From: Parachlorella kessleri
Lineage: Eukaryota > Chlorophyta > Trebouxiophyceae > Chlorellales > Chlorellaceae
NCBI GenBank assembly: GCA_001598975.1
Contig: BBXU01001560.1
Location: forward strand, 1-46,128
Length of the DNA stretch: 46,128 nt
Direction of reading: 5' to 3'
In this document: positions 1 to 10,215 of the stretch, piece by piece
Position numbering within the stretch: the stretch's first letter is position 1
Layout of the letters: every line of letters begins with the position of its first letter
Position numbers and translations under genes: made by a program
Notes under the pieces: model-generated
What the model was told of the DNA's origin: nothing
Database searches by the model: none
Seen by the model: only the letters and a program-made list of their open reading frames with translations

Positions 1-43
1 CCCTCAACGTTCCCACCACCCCCAGCTGCCCCCAGCGGCTCAC

Positions 44-2276
44 CCTGTGGCAGCCACCGCCAGAATATTCTCCAGGTCGTACGCCGCCGGGTAGGTGGGT
101 GTCACATCGATGCTCCTGCCATCATTGCCAGCGGCCACGACAAACAGGGCCCCCGACTGACTAATTGCATCCCTCAAGGCCTGGCTGGGTGAGTCACCCC
201 CGAAGGAGGCTGAGATGACCCTTGCCCCCTGGGAGGCGCACCAGCTGATGCACCGGGCAGCATCGCTCATGTAGCCCACCCCGGACCCATCTAGGAACTT
301 GCAGGACAGGATGCCCACCTGCAGCCAGGGGCAAGCACAGTCAGTAGTTAGTAATCTACTAAGTGAGGTAATTCTATGTGTTCTGCAGGGGGGACGCAGC
401 TGCATGGTCTAGGGGCATGGGCGCACGGCTGAATCCAGGTGCAGTTGATACACATACGACGTGGGTTCAAGGTCGGCCCAGTCGCAACCACACCCCTCAA
501 GAATGAAAGACATGCACAGGTTTGGGAGAGTGGTGGCGGCCGGGGAGGTAGGGGTGCACCTTGCATATCAAGGCCTGCGGACTGTCAGATGTGTGAGAGC
601 GTCGACAGAGCCCGGCATCCTTCATAATGTCACCCCTGCATTCCCCTGCTAGCCCACCTGCCAGTTCACGCCTGTCACGCCAACCCCATTATTGCCCACA
701 GCCCCCACAATGCCGGCACAGTGGGTGCCATGGCCGTTGTCGTCCTCCGGGACAGTTGTGTTGTCCAGGGTGTTGTAGCCGCCGCCATAGTTGTCTGCCA
801 AGTCGGGGTGCCTACAGCCACAGTGGGGACAACCTATTGTTGTTAAGGGGTTACAAGAGCCATTGAAGTACAGGACCTGTACCTTTCTATTGAAATGCCT
901 ACAGCCAAGTGTGGACCTGATTGAGTAGGGGGCTGGCTTTGTCATGCACCAAAAACGCAGCCAGTCAAAGGTACCACTTCTTGGGAGGGATCCACAGCAG
1001 CTTGGTTGGGTGGCGGAGTGCTGTTTGACATACACTAGAGCACTAGGTCGGCATGTTGCCGCTGCGTAGTAGCCACAAGCAGGTTGGGAGTTGTCAAACG
1101 ATGTTGCAGCTGCACTGGAGGCCACAAGCAGTGTGGGAGATGTCAACCTGCTGCAGAGTAGCCCAAAAGACAGGCTACGAAAGTCTTCCGAGCAACACCC
1201 TACAGTTAGGTATGGCAGCTTTACGACTACCGCTGGCCCTATCGCTCCATGACACCTGGTGACACCATGTGACGGCGACGCACCCACCCTGTCGCAATGC
1301 CGGTGTCCACGATGCACACGCTGACATCAGGGCTGCCTGTTGCGGTATCCCAGGCATCCCGCACGCTGCTCTTACTCAGGTGCCACTGGTTAGCAGAGAG
1401 GGGGTCGTCGTCCGCCCTCTCAGCGGCATACACCAGATGATCTGCCTCCACATACTCCACATCTGCCAGGCAGGAAAATAACAAACACCACCCCCTGGGT
1501 GATGGGAGAGGGACCGTGGATAGGGGACAACCATCGTCAACAAGTGGAACCAGTAAGGTAAAGGTTCAGTAGACAAGCTGTTTGTTCGCAGGAAAGCAGA
1601 TCACCTGTGACCCCCCGGTTGCAGCGCGCAGAGACCCAAGAAAGCAAATGCTGGAGTACATGCTGGCCTGTTATAGAGACAACCACCAATACCTGGCAAA
1701 ATCACCAATTCCTGGCAGTGCTGCCCTGACTCCCCAGCAGTACATGCAGCGCACACAATGACAGCCGCAGTTGCTCACCGTCCCTCAGAGACTGGGCATG
1801 CACAGCGGCAGCCAGGCTGGCCCCTGAGCTATGATATACCACCCGTGGGCTATCCTCGTGCTTGTATTTGATGACGTAGCGCTCCTGAACGCTAGCATTG
1901 CTGACAGTACCACCAGGCCTTGCTGCGCCGGGCAGGTCGATCGCTGCCTGCACCCAGGCTGCTCGAGTATGCCCGTCACTGTGGGCAGGAGAGTGTTTGT
2001 GGGTAGGGCCCCCAGAGCGTTGCGTGCAGTGCCCAGCAGCTATCAACTGCCAAAGCACGTTCCCTCCCAGTCACGATCAAACAGTATGGTCAGAATAGCA
2101 ACTAGTACGACGAAGGGACGCAACCACGGTCCCCTGTTCGCCGGAAGTCAACCTAGGGGGAGATGAGCAGATACATGCGCCTGCCCAAGCTCAACCCTTC
2201 CTTCTCCTCGCCAGACCTGTGCGATCAGGAGTGACCGTGCTAAGATAAATAAGGCTGACGAAAGTAATCCCAGCAT
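44..2276 (-). CDS. Secreted subtilisin-like serine protease (S8), 3' part outside window
   Basis: Five exons read on the minus strand: 2276-2217, 1947-1779, 1462-1288, 811-658 and 318-44. All have GT-AG borders and joined phases, giving 277 codons before the last donor. Residues 1-20 (MLGLLSSALFILARSLLIAQ) form a hydrophobic signal peptide. An I9-type propeptide follows, with ERYVIKYK near residue 40 and VEYVEADHLVYA at 78-89. The peptidase domain then shows the catalytic Asp129 in IVDTGIATGHPDL, His162 in NGHGTHCAGI, and the oxyanion-hole Asn251 in AAGND. The catalytic Ser (GTS-A block) must lie in an exon left of base 1, so completeness cannot be judged. Arrangement and motifs fit the proteinase K/subtilisin group; likely role is extracellular or vacuolar protein breakdown (inference). 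The start was chosen because it is an ATG opening a signal peptide and splicing in phase. No substrate can be inferred. Confidence 0.88.
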
Positions 2277-3636
2277 TTTAGCCAGGGAGTGCCAGCAGCT
2301 TACGGCGGTGGCATCCGGCCTCCCAGCCGTAACGCCAGGAAACTGAGATACGTCATATGTGCAATTCAGGCAACAGAAGGGGCTCCGACATGATGCATCA
2401 TGACGGTCTGTCCCACCCAGACCTTGCGCGCTGGGGCGCTGCCGCCAGTTGTGAGAAGCCATTGCTCACACTTTCACTGGAGCAGCTTTTGTTGTTGGAT
2501 AGCTCTTGTAACCCCCAAACAACATAGTCCTCGCATTTCCACTAGCAGCTCGACACAGTAATTTAATTAATATTCCAGACACCACTTATGCAAAGCATGT
2601 GGCCCATTCCTCACAAGGGCACTATGCTGTCTCTGGAAAAGTGGGAACTGCCAGGCCTGGATGGAAATGTATGCTTTGGGCCTGCAAGGTGAAGTCTTCA
2701 AGGCCGGCAACATGGATCGTAGTAATTGATGTGCTACAGCCCTACTTGCATGACAGAACGAGCCTTGCCTCGGGTACGGGCCAAAGCCTTGGTCAGCTTG
2801 GCTGTGTTCTTGCCCTGGACACTATGCACGATGCACCTGGTGCTTGCCACCTGCCCTTGTTGCGCTTTTCGGGGTGTTGTTACACAAAAACACCCGTTAG
2901 CAGGGTGACAAGGGTAGACAGAAATGCCTGGCAGACTCACATCACTCCACTTTACTAAGCGCCACGGTACCAGGCAGCACAATGCTTCACAAGGTATATA
3001 TAGTAGGCGGTGCCAAGAAGTTATGGGGGGAACACAGGGAGAACAAAAGAGCTTGGGGTGTCTGAGAGTCAACTGACTGCACCGACCCGCAAGGCACACA
3101 CACCTGCCATCCGAAGAATCAACGAAGTCATGACAGCAAAAGGAATCGGCAGAGATACCAGGGGGGCCGCAGCAACAAAACCAGCAACATACCGACCAGG
3201 GAGACATTCTTGGCAGCAGATACACTACCCTCTCGCTCGGGCCAGGAGAGGCATATAACATTGAATACAGATACAGCCCACAGCAAGCTTAAGCAACCAA
3301 TCCCACCATCCACCCTACCCAGTCGCTGCTCCCAGGACCAAGGCACTAAATGCACCCATCACTGATCAAAAAGCCATCAAGCCAGCTAATAACCACAGCA
3401 CCAGTGCACATAGTGCTGCATCCAGCCCTGTCAGTCCAGCCCCGGCTCCACTCCCTGCTTGCACTACCTGCCACCCATGCAAATAAAGACCCTGGGGGAC
3501 CCTGGGAGGACATTCACCAAGACGAGGCTAGGACACCCCATGACCGTGCTGTGGCCACCAACAACCCCTCTGGGCAGAGCATGCGCAAGCTTCCATCAAC
3601 AGGTTCTGGCGGCTTCCTTCAGAGAGCAGGCAGCTT
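2277..3636. other. Intergenic: VTC2 3' UTR and protease upstream region
   Basis: No recognisable gene lies here. The right part is probably the 3' UTR of VTC2 (minus strand), ending near a TGTAA signal at 2884-2880. The left part, up to the protease ATG at 2276, would be its promoter and 5' UTR. Open frames here lack homology or sensible splice sites and read as chance. Confidence 0.6.
2880..2884 (-). terminator. Candidate polyadenylation signal TGTAA for VTC2
   Basis: The only TGTAA I found on the minus strand between the VTC2 stop (3637) and the protease start. It implies a 3' UTR of about 750 nt, which is long but usual for chlorophytes. TGTAA is the established green-algal poly(A) signal. 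Confidence 0.5.
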
Positions 3637-6600
3637 TCAATGGGTATCAATGCCGTCCGCCCCCAGACCATTGCCGCAGCACCCAGCCGCGGCCGGGTCG
3701 CCAGCTTCATGGTCCGGGCCGCCCAGCGCCAGGCAAGCCACCTGGAAGAAGCGGTCCTCGGGGTAGCTGGCGTACGACAGCAGGCGCCACGCCCACTCCT
3801 GGCTGACGGTCGCATAGTCCTCCTGCCGCTTAAGCACAATGTGGCCGGCAATCTCCCAGCCCGCCGGGTCGACCTGGGTTGCCAGGATGTCTGCAGGGGG
3901 GCAGTGCGGCGCAGTTCAGAGGACCGAGGAAGGCTGCCAAGGAGGGGGGTCATCCCAGCTAAAGACCAGGGAAGGGCAGAGCCGTAAGAGGCCCACCTGT
4001 GGTGCCTGGAATGCCTACCAGCCGAGCAGCCCGCAGTGCACAAAAGTGAGACCAGCTATGAGCAGTACGACTAACCAGCATCACCGCCGGGGCAGCTGTG
4101 GTTGCGCACGACCGGCCACCGGGCGCCCCCCTAGGGACCCCACTTGCACCCAGCAAACAGCACCATGCGCTCGGGATCGTGCAGCTATTATAGCAGGGCC
4201 CTCACGCACCACTTCGACCCTACCCCCCTACCTTCAGGGATCTCGCCCTTGGCCTTGCGCTCCGCAAAGCAGTTGGGGTAGAGGAAGACGCGCGCGCCGC
4301 AGTCGGCGATGAGCAGGTTGTGCGGCACGTTGGCGGCCGTCAGGCGCTGGCAGGCACGGCCCACCACATCAGCGAGCTGCACGCACGGGCAAGCCGGGGC
4401 AAATCAATGTGTGGCGCAGGGCATACTGGGCCGTACTACCGAGGATGCACCTCCGCCGGCACCTTGCAGCACCAAGTGCAGACCACCAGGCAGGGGTGCT
4501 GGCACGGAGTAAGGCAAATAAGCGGCACCGCATAAAAGATGTCCAGGCATGTCCTGGGGAAAAATACATTATGACTGGCCATCTGACTGGCCGGCGCAGG
4601 CACACATGAACTCGACCTCGCCGAGAAACCTTCCCAGCCTGACTGCTATAATACATTCCACGCACCTTCGGAGAAACACAATATCAACTCCTCATAACCA
4701 CCATCCTGGAAGGTACTCCCGATGCTGCATGGCAGCCATCTATACCCCTAACCCAAACACCCTAAACCCTACATTGAACCCCTAGCCAGAACCCCCACCC
4801 ATCATGGCGCATGCTCACCTCCTCCAGGGAGTCCCCCGCCTCAAAGACCAGCGTCCTGACAGGATACTCCAGCAGCTGCTGGATGCTGACTGCGCGGCGC
4901 GGGGTGCCAGCCCTGGGAGACAGCGCCTTGCGGCCCAGGCCGGCGCCGCGGCCCGCCGCCGCGGCGGCGGCGGACGCGGCGGCACACGAGGCGGCGGGAG
5001 CCAGCGGCGCGGTCGGGGCGCGCTCAATGGCAAAGGGGGCCTCGAGGTAGTAGGCCTGGAGTGTAGGGAGAAAAAACTCATGCAGATGTCAGCGGTCCAG
5101 CAACAGACAGACTCCAAGATGGAGAGTTGGGCCTACAGGTACAGGCCCAGAGATATGGGACAGGAAACGCATGCAGGCGTCAGCGGTCCACAGCGACACG
5201 AACTGAGGTGACATGATTCTGACCGTGACAACAGTCCGGGCGCTCAATCAGGTGTGCTGTGCTTCAGCCAACAAACGGCTGCGAGGCAAATCAAGCGCGG
5301 TCCTAGGTACAAGCGGGCCACCAGGACATACTGGGATGATCTTATTATTACAAGTGTGTCACGAAGGGAAAGACTTCAATCTACTTCTTCATCCAACTTT
5401 AAAAAATTCCTTCTTAGAACCTCAAGCTTGAACCTCAAACTTGAGAATAGCACTTAACTTAAAGTATTTCTGAAGGGCAGACCAGTGAGCAGCCGGAATA
5501 GCACTTAACTTAAAGTGTTTCTGAAGGGAAGACCAGTGAGCAGCCGGTGCATGATGAAGGCCACAACCCAACATCCCTGCTCACAGGCACCGCCACCAAC
5601 AGCGGCCCCGCCACCAACAAACCCAGAAAGAGCCCTCACCTGGTAGTGCAGGTGGTTGATGGTGCCGTAGGCGCCCAGGGAGTTGTAGGACAGGCGGAAG
5701 TAGGGGTTGTCGGCCTCGCGGGCAAACTGGAGGGCCAGGAGCAGGGTATCGGGTGCCACCAGCTGGGGGATCTTGTCCACCACGCGCGGCACCTGCACCC
5801 AGCAGCACATCTAGCTGATGCTTAATGCCCTGTATTACAGAAGTACGCGCCATGGTACAAGGTGGGCTACTTGTGTTCGCAGAGCCACCACCAGGGGGAC
5901 AAAGGGAGCATGCCAGGCGCTGGCTTCCATGCAATGACTAAGCAGCCTGGGCCGGCTATGTTGCCAGGGCGGTGCCTTGCCAAAAAGCCGCCCAGAAAGA
6001 AAGAGCGTCCAAGAAGGCAGGCTGCAGTGCATTCTGGGCAGAGCAGTGTCTTGGCTGTCCACTCTACGGTCACTCAAACACGTCACTCATTGGTGGCCTC
6101 CATCAGAGCAGCAGAGACCAGGCGCCACCCCTCCCCAAAGCCCACACCCACCAGCATTACCATGCATGACTCACCAGCAGCACGTGGCCGTACTCGATGG
6201 GCGAGACGTTGATGAGCACCAGGTGGGGTGAGACCGGCGCCGGCGCCGCGGCCGAGTAGGAGGGGGAGGCGCCGCCGGGGGCGGGCTCCAGCTGGAAGAG
6301 CACCTCCTTTTGCTTGGCTTTGGTGAAGTTGAACTTGGTGTCGTCAAAGGGCTGGGACACCTGCAGAAAGAGGAGGGGGGAGGGGGGTTTGTTAGGAAAC
6401 AAAGTTGACATTAAAATATAGAACACAGATATCACATGTGGTTGTTTAGACCTCGTTTTCCGGCACTTTCCCCTTCCTCTCTACTTTCAAGGCAGGCGGA
6501 CGGAGAAGCTCGAAAAGTCCGGTGCACATCGCAGGGCAAGTGTGGGTGGGTTGCCAGCAAGCACGCAAGGGAGGGCAGTGCCCAGCTGCTGCCCTAGTCC

Positions 6601-8407
6601 ATGCGGAACTCGGTGGGACCTTTCGTAAAGCTGTCAGCACAGGCAAGGGAGGGTAGTGACCAGCAGCTGACATACCTGGTCCACGCGGAACTCGTTGGGC
6701 CTTTCTCTAAGGTTGCTGGCTAGCAAGCATGCACGAGGGGGGCAGTAAGCCCTGACTAACCTGGTCCACGCGGAACTCGTTGGGCCTTTCTCTGAGGTTG
6801 CTAGCTAGCAAGCATGCACGAGGGGGGTAGTAAGCCCTGACTAACCTGGTCCACGCGGAACTCGGTGGGCCGCTTCTTGGAAGCACGGCCCTCGTTGCAC
6901 TGCGCAATGAAGCCGTAGGCGCCAGGGACCACCTTGGTGGGGCAGGCCGTCACATCGTACCTGCCAGGGCAGAAGAGAGACAGGGCATCGGTGAGTTGCT
7001 GACTGGAGCGGGTGGTGAGTGGTGCCTGCCAAAATCCCACCTCCTGACCTGACCCAACCTGGCCCAACAAGGACCTGCCTAACAGGTGTGCCTCAGCTGC
7101 CGATGATCATGCTGCAATCCTTGGTTGCTGTCAGCCGGTCGAGGGCAGTCATTGCGGCCGCGCAGGCCTGACGCCCACATGCACCCCACCACTTCGGAGG
7201 CTGCTCTACGACTGCTGACACTGTCAAGCTTTCTAAACGCCAGCAACACGCTTGTGCGTGCCCACCACCCCCGCCCACCACCACGCCATCACCGAACACA
7301 CACACAGCGCCGCCATTCTACCGCCACCCACCTGAACAGGCCCTGCTCCGCCCTGTCCTCCCACTCTGCCAGCAGCAGGGTGTCCAGCAGCGAGCGCTGG
7401 GGGAACACCTGCACACCAGGCACACGCAAAGCGAGTCAGCATTGGTCACCTCAACACGCGTCAGCTAACTTAATTGAGCTCACCAAAAGTCAACCAGGGG
7501 ACCACAAGCACAGTCCAGGGTGCAAACACGTGACCCTGGGTGAGCCACCCTGTAAACAGACCAAGACAAACAGGCCAAACTCCAGCCACCCAGACACACC
7601 CTGCTGAGCACCCATCCCTAAGAGTACCCCAGCAAGACCCTGGCCCCTCTGCAACTCCCCAGCTGGGGTAACCTCCTGAAGGGTCCTTGCACCCGCAGGT
7701 TGACACTCTCGCAACCCTCCCTCACTCCCTTCCCACCCGCACCTGGTTCATCTGGGGTACCACCATGGAATCAGATCCGCTGGACATGGATGCCTCCCCG
7801 AAGCCAAACTCATCCTCGCTGCTATAGGCCAGGGCTGGTGAGTTCAAGCCCCTACAAAACCAGCACAAGACGCATGCTCTTTCCTTGACCAACAAACACA
7901 CGGCAGCACTGCTGCTGTCCTGGCCAGCAAACTGTACATGTGCCGACCCTGGATGCACTCTGCCGCGGTCCATTTAGCAATGGGCAAGCAAGGGCACGTG
8001 TCCATGCTCATGCTACTGGGCTGCACCTTAAGGGGGCCCCCTTCCCCCAATTTCCATGACGGGAGGGTCCCCCACACCTGTACCCAGAGGAGCCCACAAC
8101 TAGACCCAGAGGGGAACCTAGCCACAAGAAAACAAGCAAGCACCCACCTGGGAGCGTTCACATCTGGCACGGCGCTGTAGAGGTCGCCGAAGGAGCGGGT
8201 GCGCTTAGCGCCCAGGAATCCGTCCTGCCCCGGGAAGCGGTACAGCGGCAGCAGGGACCCCTCAACATCCTTGACCGCACACTCTGGGGCGGACAGAAAG
8301 CCCTTGACAGGGGTGGTGAGGCCGTGCTGGTGGCCCTCGTCATCAGAGTTGCCTTCCAGCTGGGTGAGGGAATAGACGGTGGCGGCGCGCGATATCATGA
8401 GCGCCAT
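3637..8407 (-). CDS. VTC2: GDP-L-galactose phosphorylase (ascorbate synthesis)
   Basis: Catalyses GDP-L-galactose + phosphate to L-galactose-1-phosphate + GDP, the first committed and rate-controlling step of the plant (Smirnoff-Wheeler) vitamin C pathway. Nine exons: 8407-8148, 7851-7743, 7408-7332, 6960-6846, 6360-6175, 5792-5640, 5055-4819, 4376-4232 and 3890-3637, all GT-AG, 1536 nt, 511 aa. Family landmarks in order: LLLAEWEDRAEQGLFRYDV, VSPIEYGHVLL, EADNPYFRLSYNSLGAYG, the HIT-type catalytic HLHYQ at 296-300, LLEYPVRTLVFEAG, LLIADCGARVFLYPNCFAER, then HIVLKRQEDY. It is longer than the Arabidopsis enzyme (about 440 aa) through its N-terminus and an Ala-rich insert of roughly 30 residues in exon 7. 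The frame upstream of 8407 is open for 33 codons without ATG. I could not recognise the ascorbate-sensing upstream ORF of land plants. Introns carry several repeats listed separately. Confidence 0.95.
4744..4785. repeat. Interstitial telomere-like tract
   Basis: In VTC2 intron 7. It contains CCCTAAACCCTA (4760-4771), just under two units of the plant/Chlorella telomere repeat (TTTAGGG on the other strand), flanked by degenerate units such as CCCCTAACCC and AACCCCTAG. Confidence 0.55.
5446..5547. repeat. 51-bp tandem duplication in VTC2 intron 6
   Basis: Units 5446-5496 and 5497-5547 are adjacent and differ at two positions. Each starts AATAGCACTTAACTTAAAGT and ends CAGTGAGCAGCCGG. Intronic; probably a recent slippage or duplication product. 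Confidence 0.9.
6595..6855 (-). repeat. 82-85 bp tandem repeat that copies the VTC2 exon 4 donor site
   Basis: On the minus strand the end of exon 4 (codons for EFRVDQ) plus the start of intron 4 is repeated downstream. The block CCACGCGGAACTCG (plus-strand view) begins at 6851, 6766 and 6681, with a degraded fourth copy (CCATGCGGAACTCG) at 6599. The second and third copies keep CAG|GT at 6761 and 6676, so they are intact decoy 5' splice sites. In the fourth the junction is mutated to TAG|GG. Confidence 0.88.
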
Positions 8408-10215
8408 GGTTGCGGCGGGGCGGCTGCCGCAGGTCAAGCGAACAGTTCTCCGGTCAATTAAACGGCAGGCGAAGCGTAGATAAGTGCTGAGACGCAGCAG
8501 ACGCACAAATGCGTGAGCCCTGGCTGCGAGTAAATAGCTGCTATATGCTACAAGCGGTGCTGCTGCTAGGTACTAGGCTGTTCCGGCTAGGTGAACCAGT
8601 CAAGGTTCAAGCGCTACCACCACCAGAAAGGCGCAGAAGGTCCTGCAGTGGCACACAAGTGCGAATACTCAGTATGCCTACTGCATGGGGACAGGTTGGC
8701 TTCCCAGGGGGAGGTCATGGCAACGGGTTCTCGCAGGTCATGCAAGCCGTCCGGGGCACCCGGCACTCACCGTGGGATGACCTCCAAGCTTGGCTGGTAC
8801 TCCCCTTCCTCCGCTTCTATGCCTGGCCAGCATTCGGCATGCAACCGCGAGCAAGGGGGCAGGTCCGGGTGCCGTTCTTAGCCACCAGTTTGGTCAGTGC
8901 TAAGTTCTTGTCGAGTGCGCAAAAGCTGCTTCGTGAAGATGTTCGCTTCTAGGCTCCCAAAAACGGCTAGAGCACGGCCAGCCACGTCTGTAGAGTGTTC
9001 AGAAGACCCGTTGCGGCCACAAAAATAGCAATAGCAAACTTGGTTCAGTGTTTGGACGGGCTTCGTTGCGTGTGGTCTTACGAGGCATCGCGAGGCTCCT
9101 GGGGCCACATGCTGCGCGTGCTCTTATTTTGGGATGAGCCAAGCCCTGGATTACAAGGAGTTATATACGACTATTCAGGACTTTCGCCGTGGTTTAATTC
9201 GATCCCTAGGAAACTAGTGTTCTCGTTGAGGCAACTGAGAGTACATGGATGGGCGCATAGGCTTCTCCCATTGTTGGCTACATATATTCTTCTCCTCCGT
9301 CGTATGGTCAGTATTGGCCTCAACGGATAGACCATTAGTTTTTGTGTCATGGGGGGGTGTTCACAAATGGGCAAGACCACCCGCCACACTGCTGTCTGAC
9401 CCCTTCCTTTCACTTGCCTACCGTACTTTGGAACATTTCACTGTCAACAGGGGTCCGGGAGGTGGGTAGGGTCAGGAGGTCGGGAGGGGGGGGGGCAATC
9501 CGAGGACTTAGTAGATTCTTCTCCCCTGTACGGCCTCTGTACAGCTCGCCTAGCAGAGCCTGCTTGTACTTGATTAAAACAGGCCCTGCATGGAGCGACC
9601 CAGGACTGGCGGCGGACCAGTTGGTGCCAAGGCTGAAGCCTGGAACTGGCCAACCTGTGGACTTACCTAGCAGTCCTAGGCAAAAGACCATCCAAAGCTG
9701 TGCAAAGATATGGTGATGCAAAGGCCCAACCACGGCTGGGGGCCTGGTGCAGTTGCCAACGCACCGCAGAGCTTGGTCCAGCTACCAGCCAAGCTGCCCT
9801 TGGACTGCTGTCAGTCTCATCCAGCCAACCCTGGCTTTAGGTGGCTCATGTGCTTTGGTTGCAACCGTCCAGTCAGTGAGTGCACGCCAAAGCTAGTTTT
9901 GGTCTGAGGATGGGTGTCGGCGGCGACCTTGCAGAGGTTGGACGGCAGTAAGCTGACAACCCACTGGCGGCGATCAGACAACAGCATCAGATTGTGTGTG
10001 TGGCGAAAATCACCACCCAGTATAGCAGTATAGGACTGTACTGAGGACACACCGACTCTAGAGTCATCGGTTACGTCATGCCTATGCCAAGGGATCCGAC
10101 AGTGCAACACTAAGGTGCATTCATCAAACAGGGAGTGTAGTACTAGCGTTCTTAGAACAGAAGCACGACACGTCGTCACACGGGGACTGCCATCTTGCTG
10201 CTGAATGGAGCACAG
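8408..10215. other. Divergent upstream region between VTC2 and the 5-phosphatase
   Basis: About 1.8 kb with no supported gene. It must hold the promoters and 5' UTRs of both flanking, divergently transcribed genes. I see no clear TATA box or known regulatory repeat. Open frames here show no family resemblance or acceptable splice sites. Confidence 0.6.

Noticed and set aside
439..480. GTGGGTTCAAGGTC resembling a T-arm on the plus strand
   Set aside because: Lies in an intron of the protease gene and no cloverleaf forms.
8408..8700. Ascorbate-sensing non-AUG upstream ORF as in land-plant VTC2 genes
   Set aside because: No peptide resembling the conserved plant element was recognised in the upstream frames. 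Only an in-frame extension without ATG is seen.
8509..8952. 147-codon plus-strand open frame in the divergent upstream region
   Set aside because: No homology or splice support, and it lies where promoters of two divergent genes are expected.
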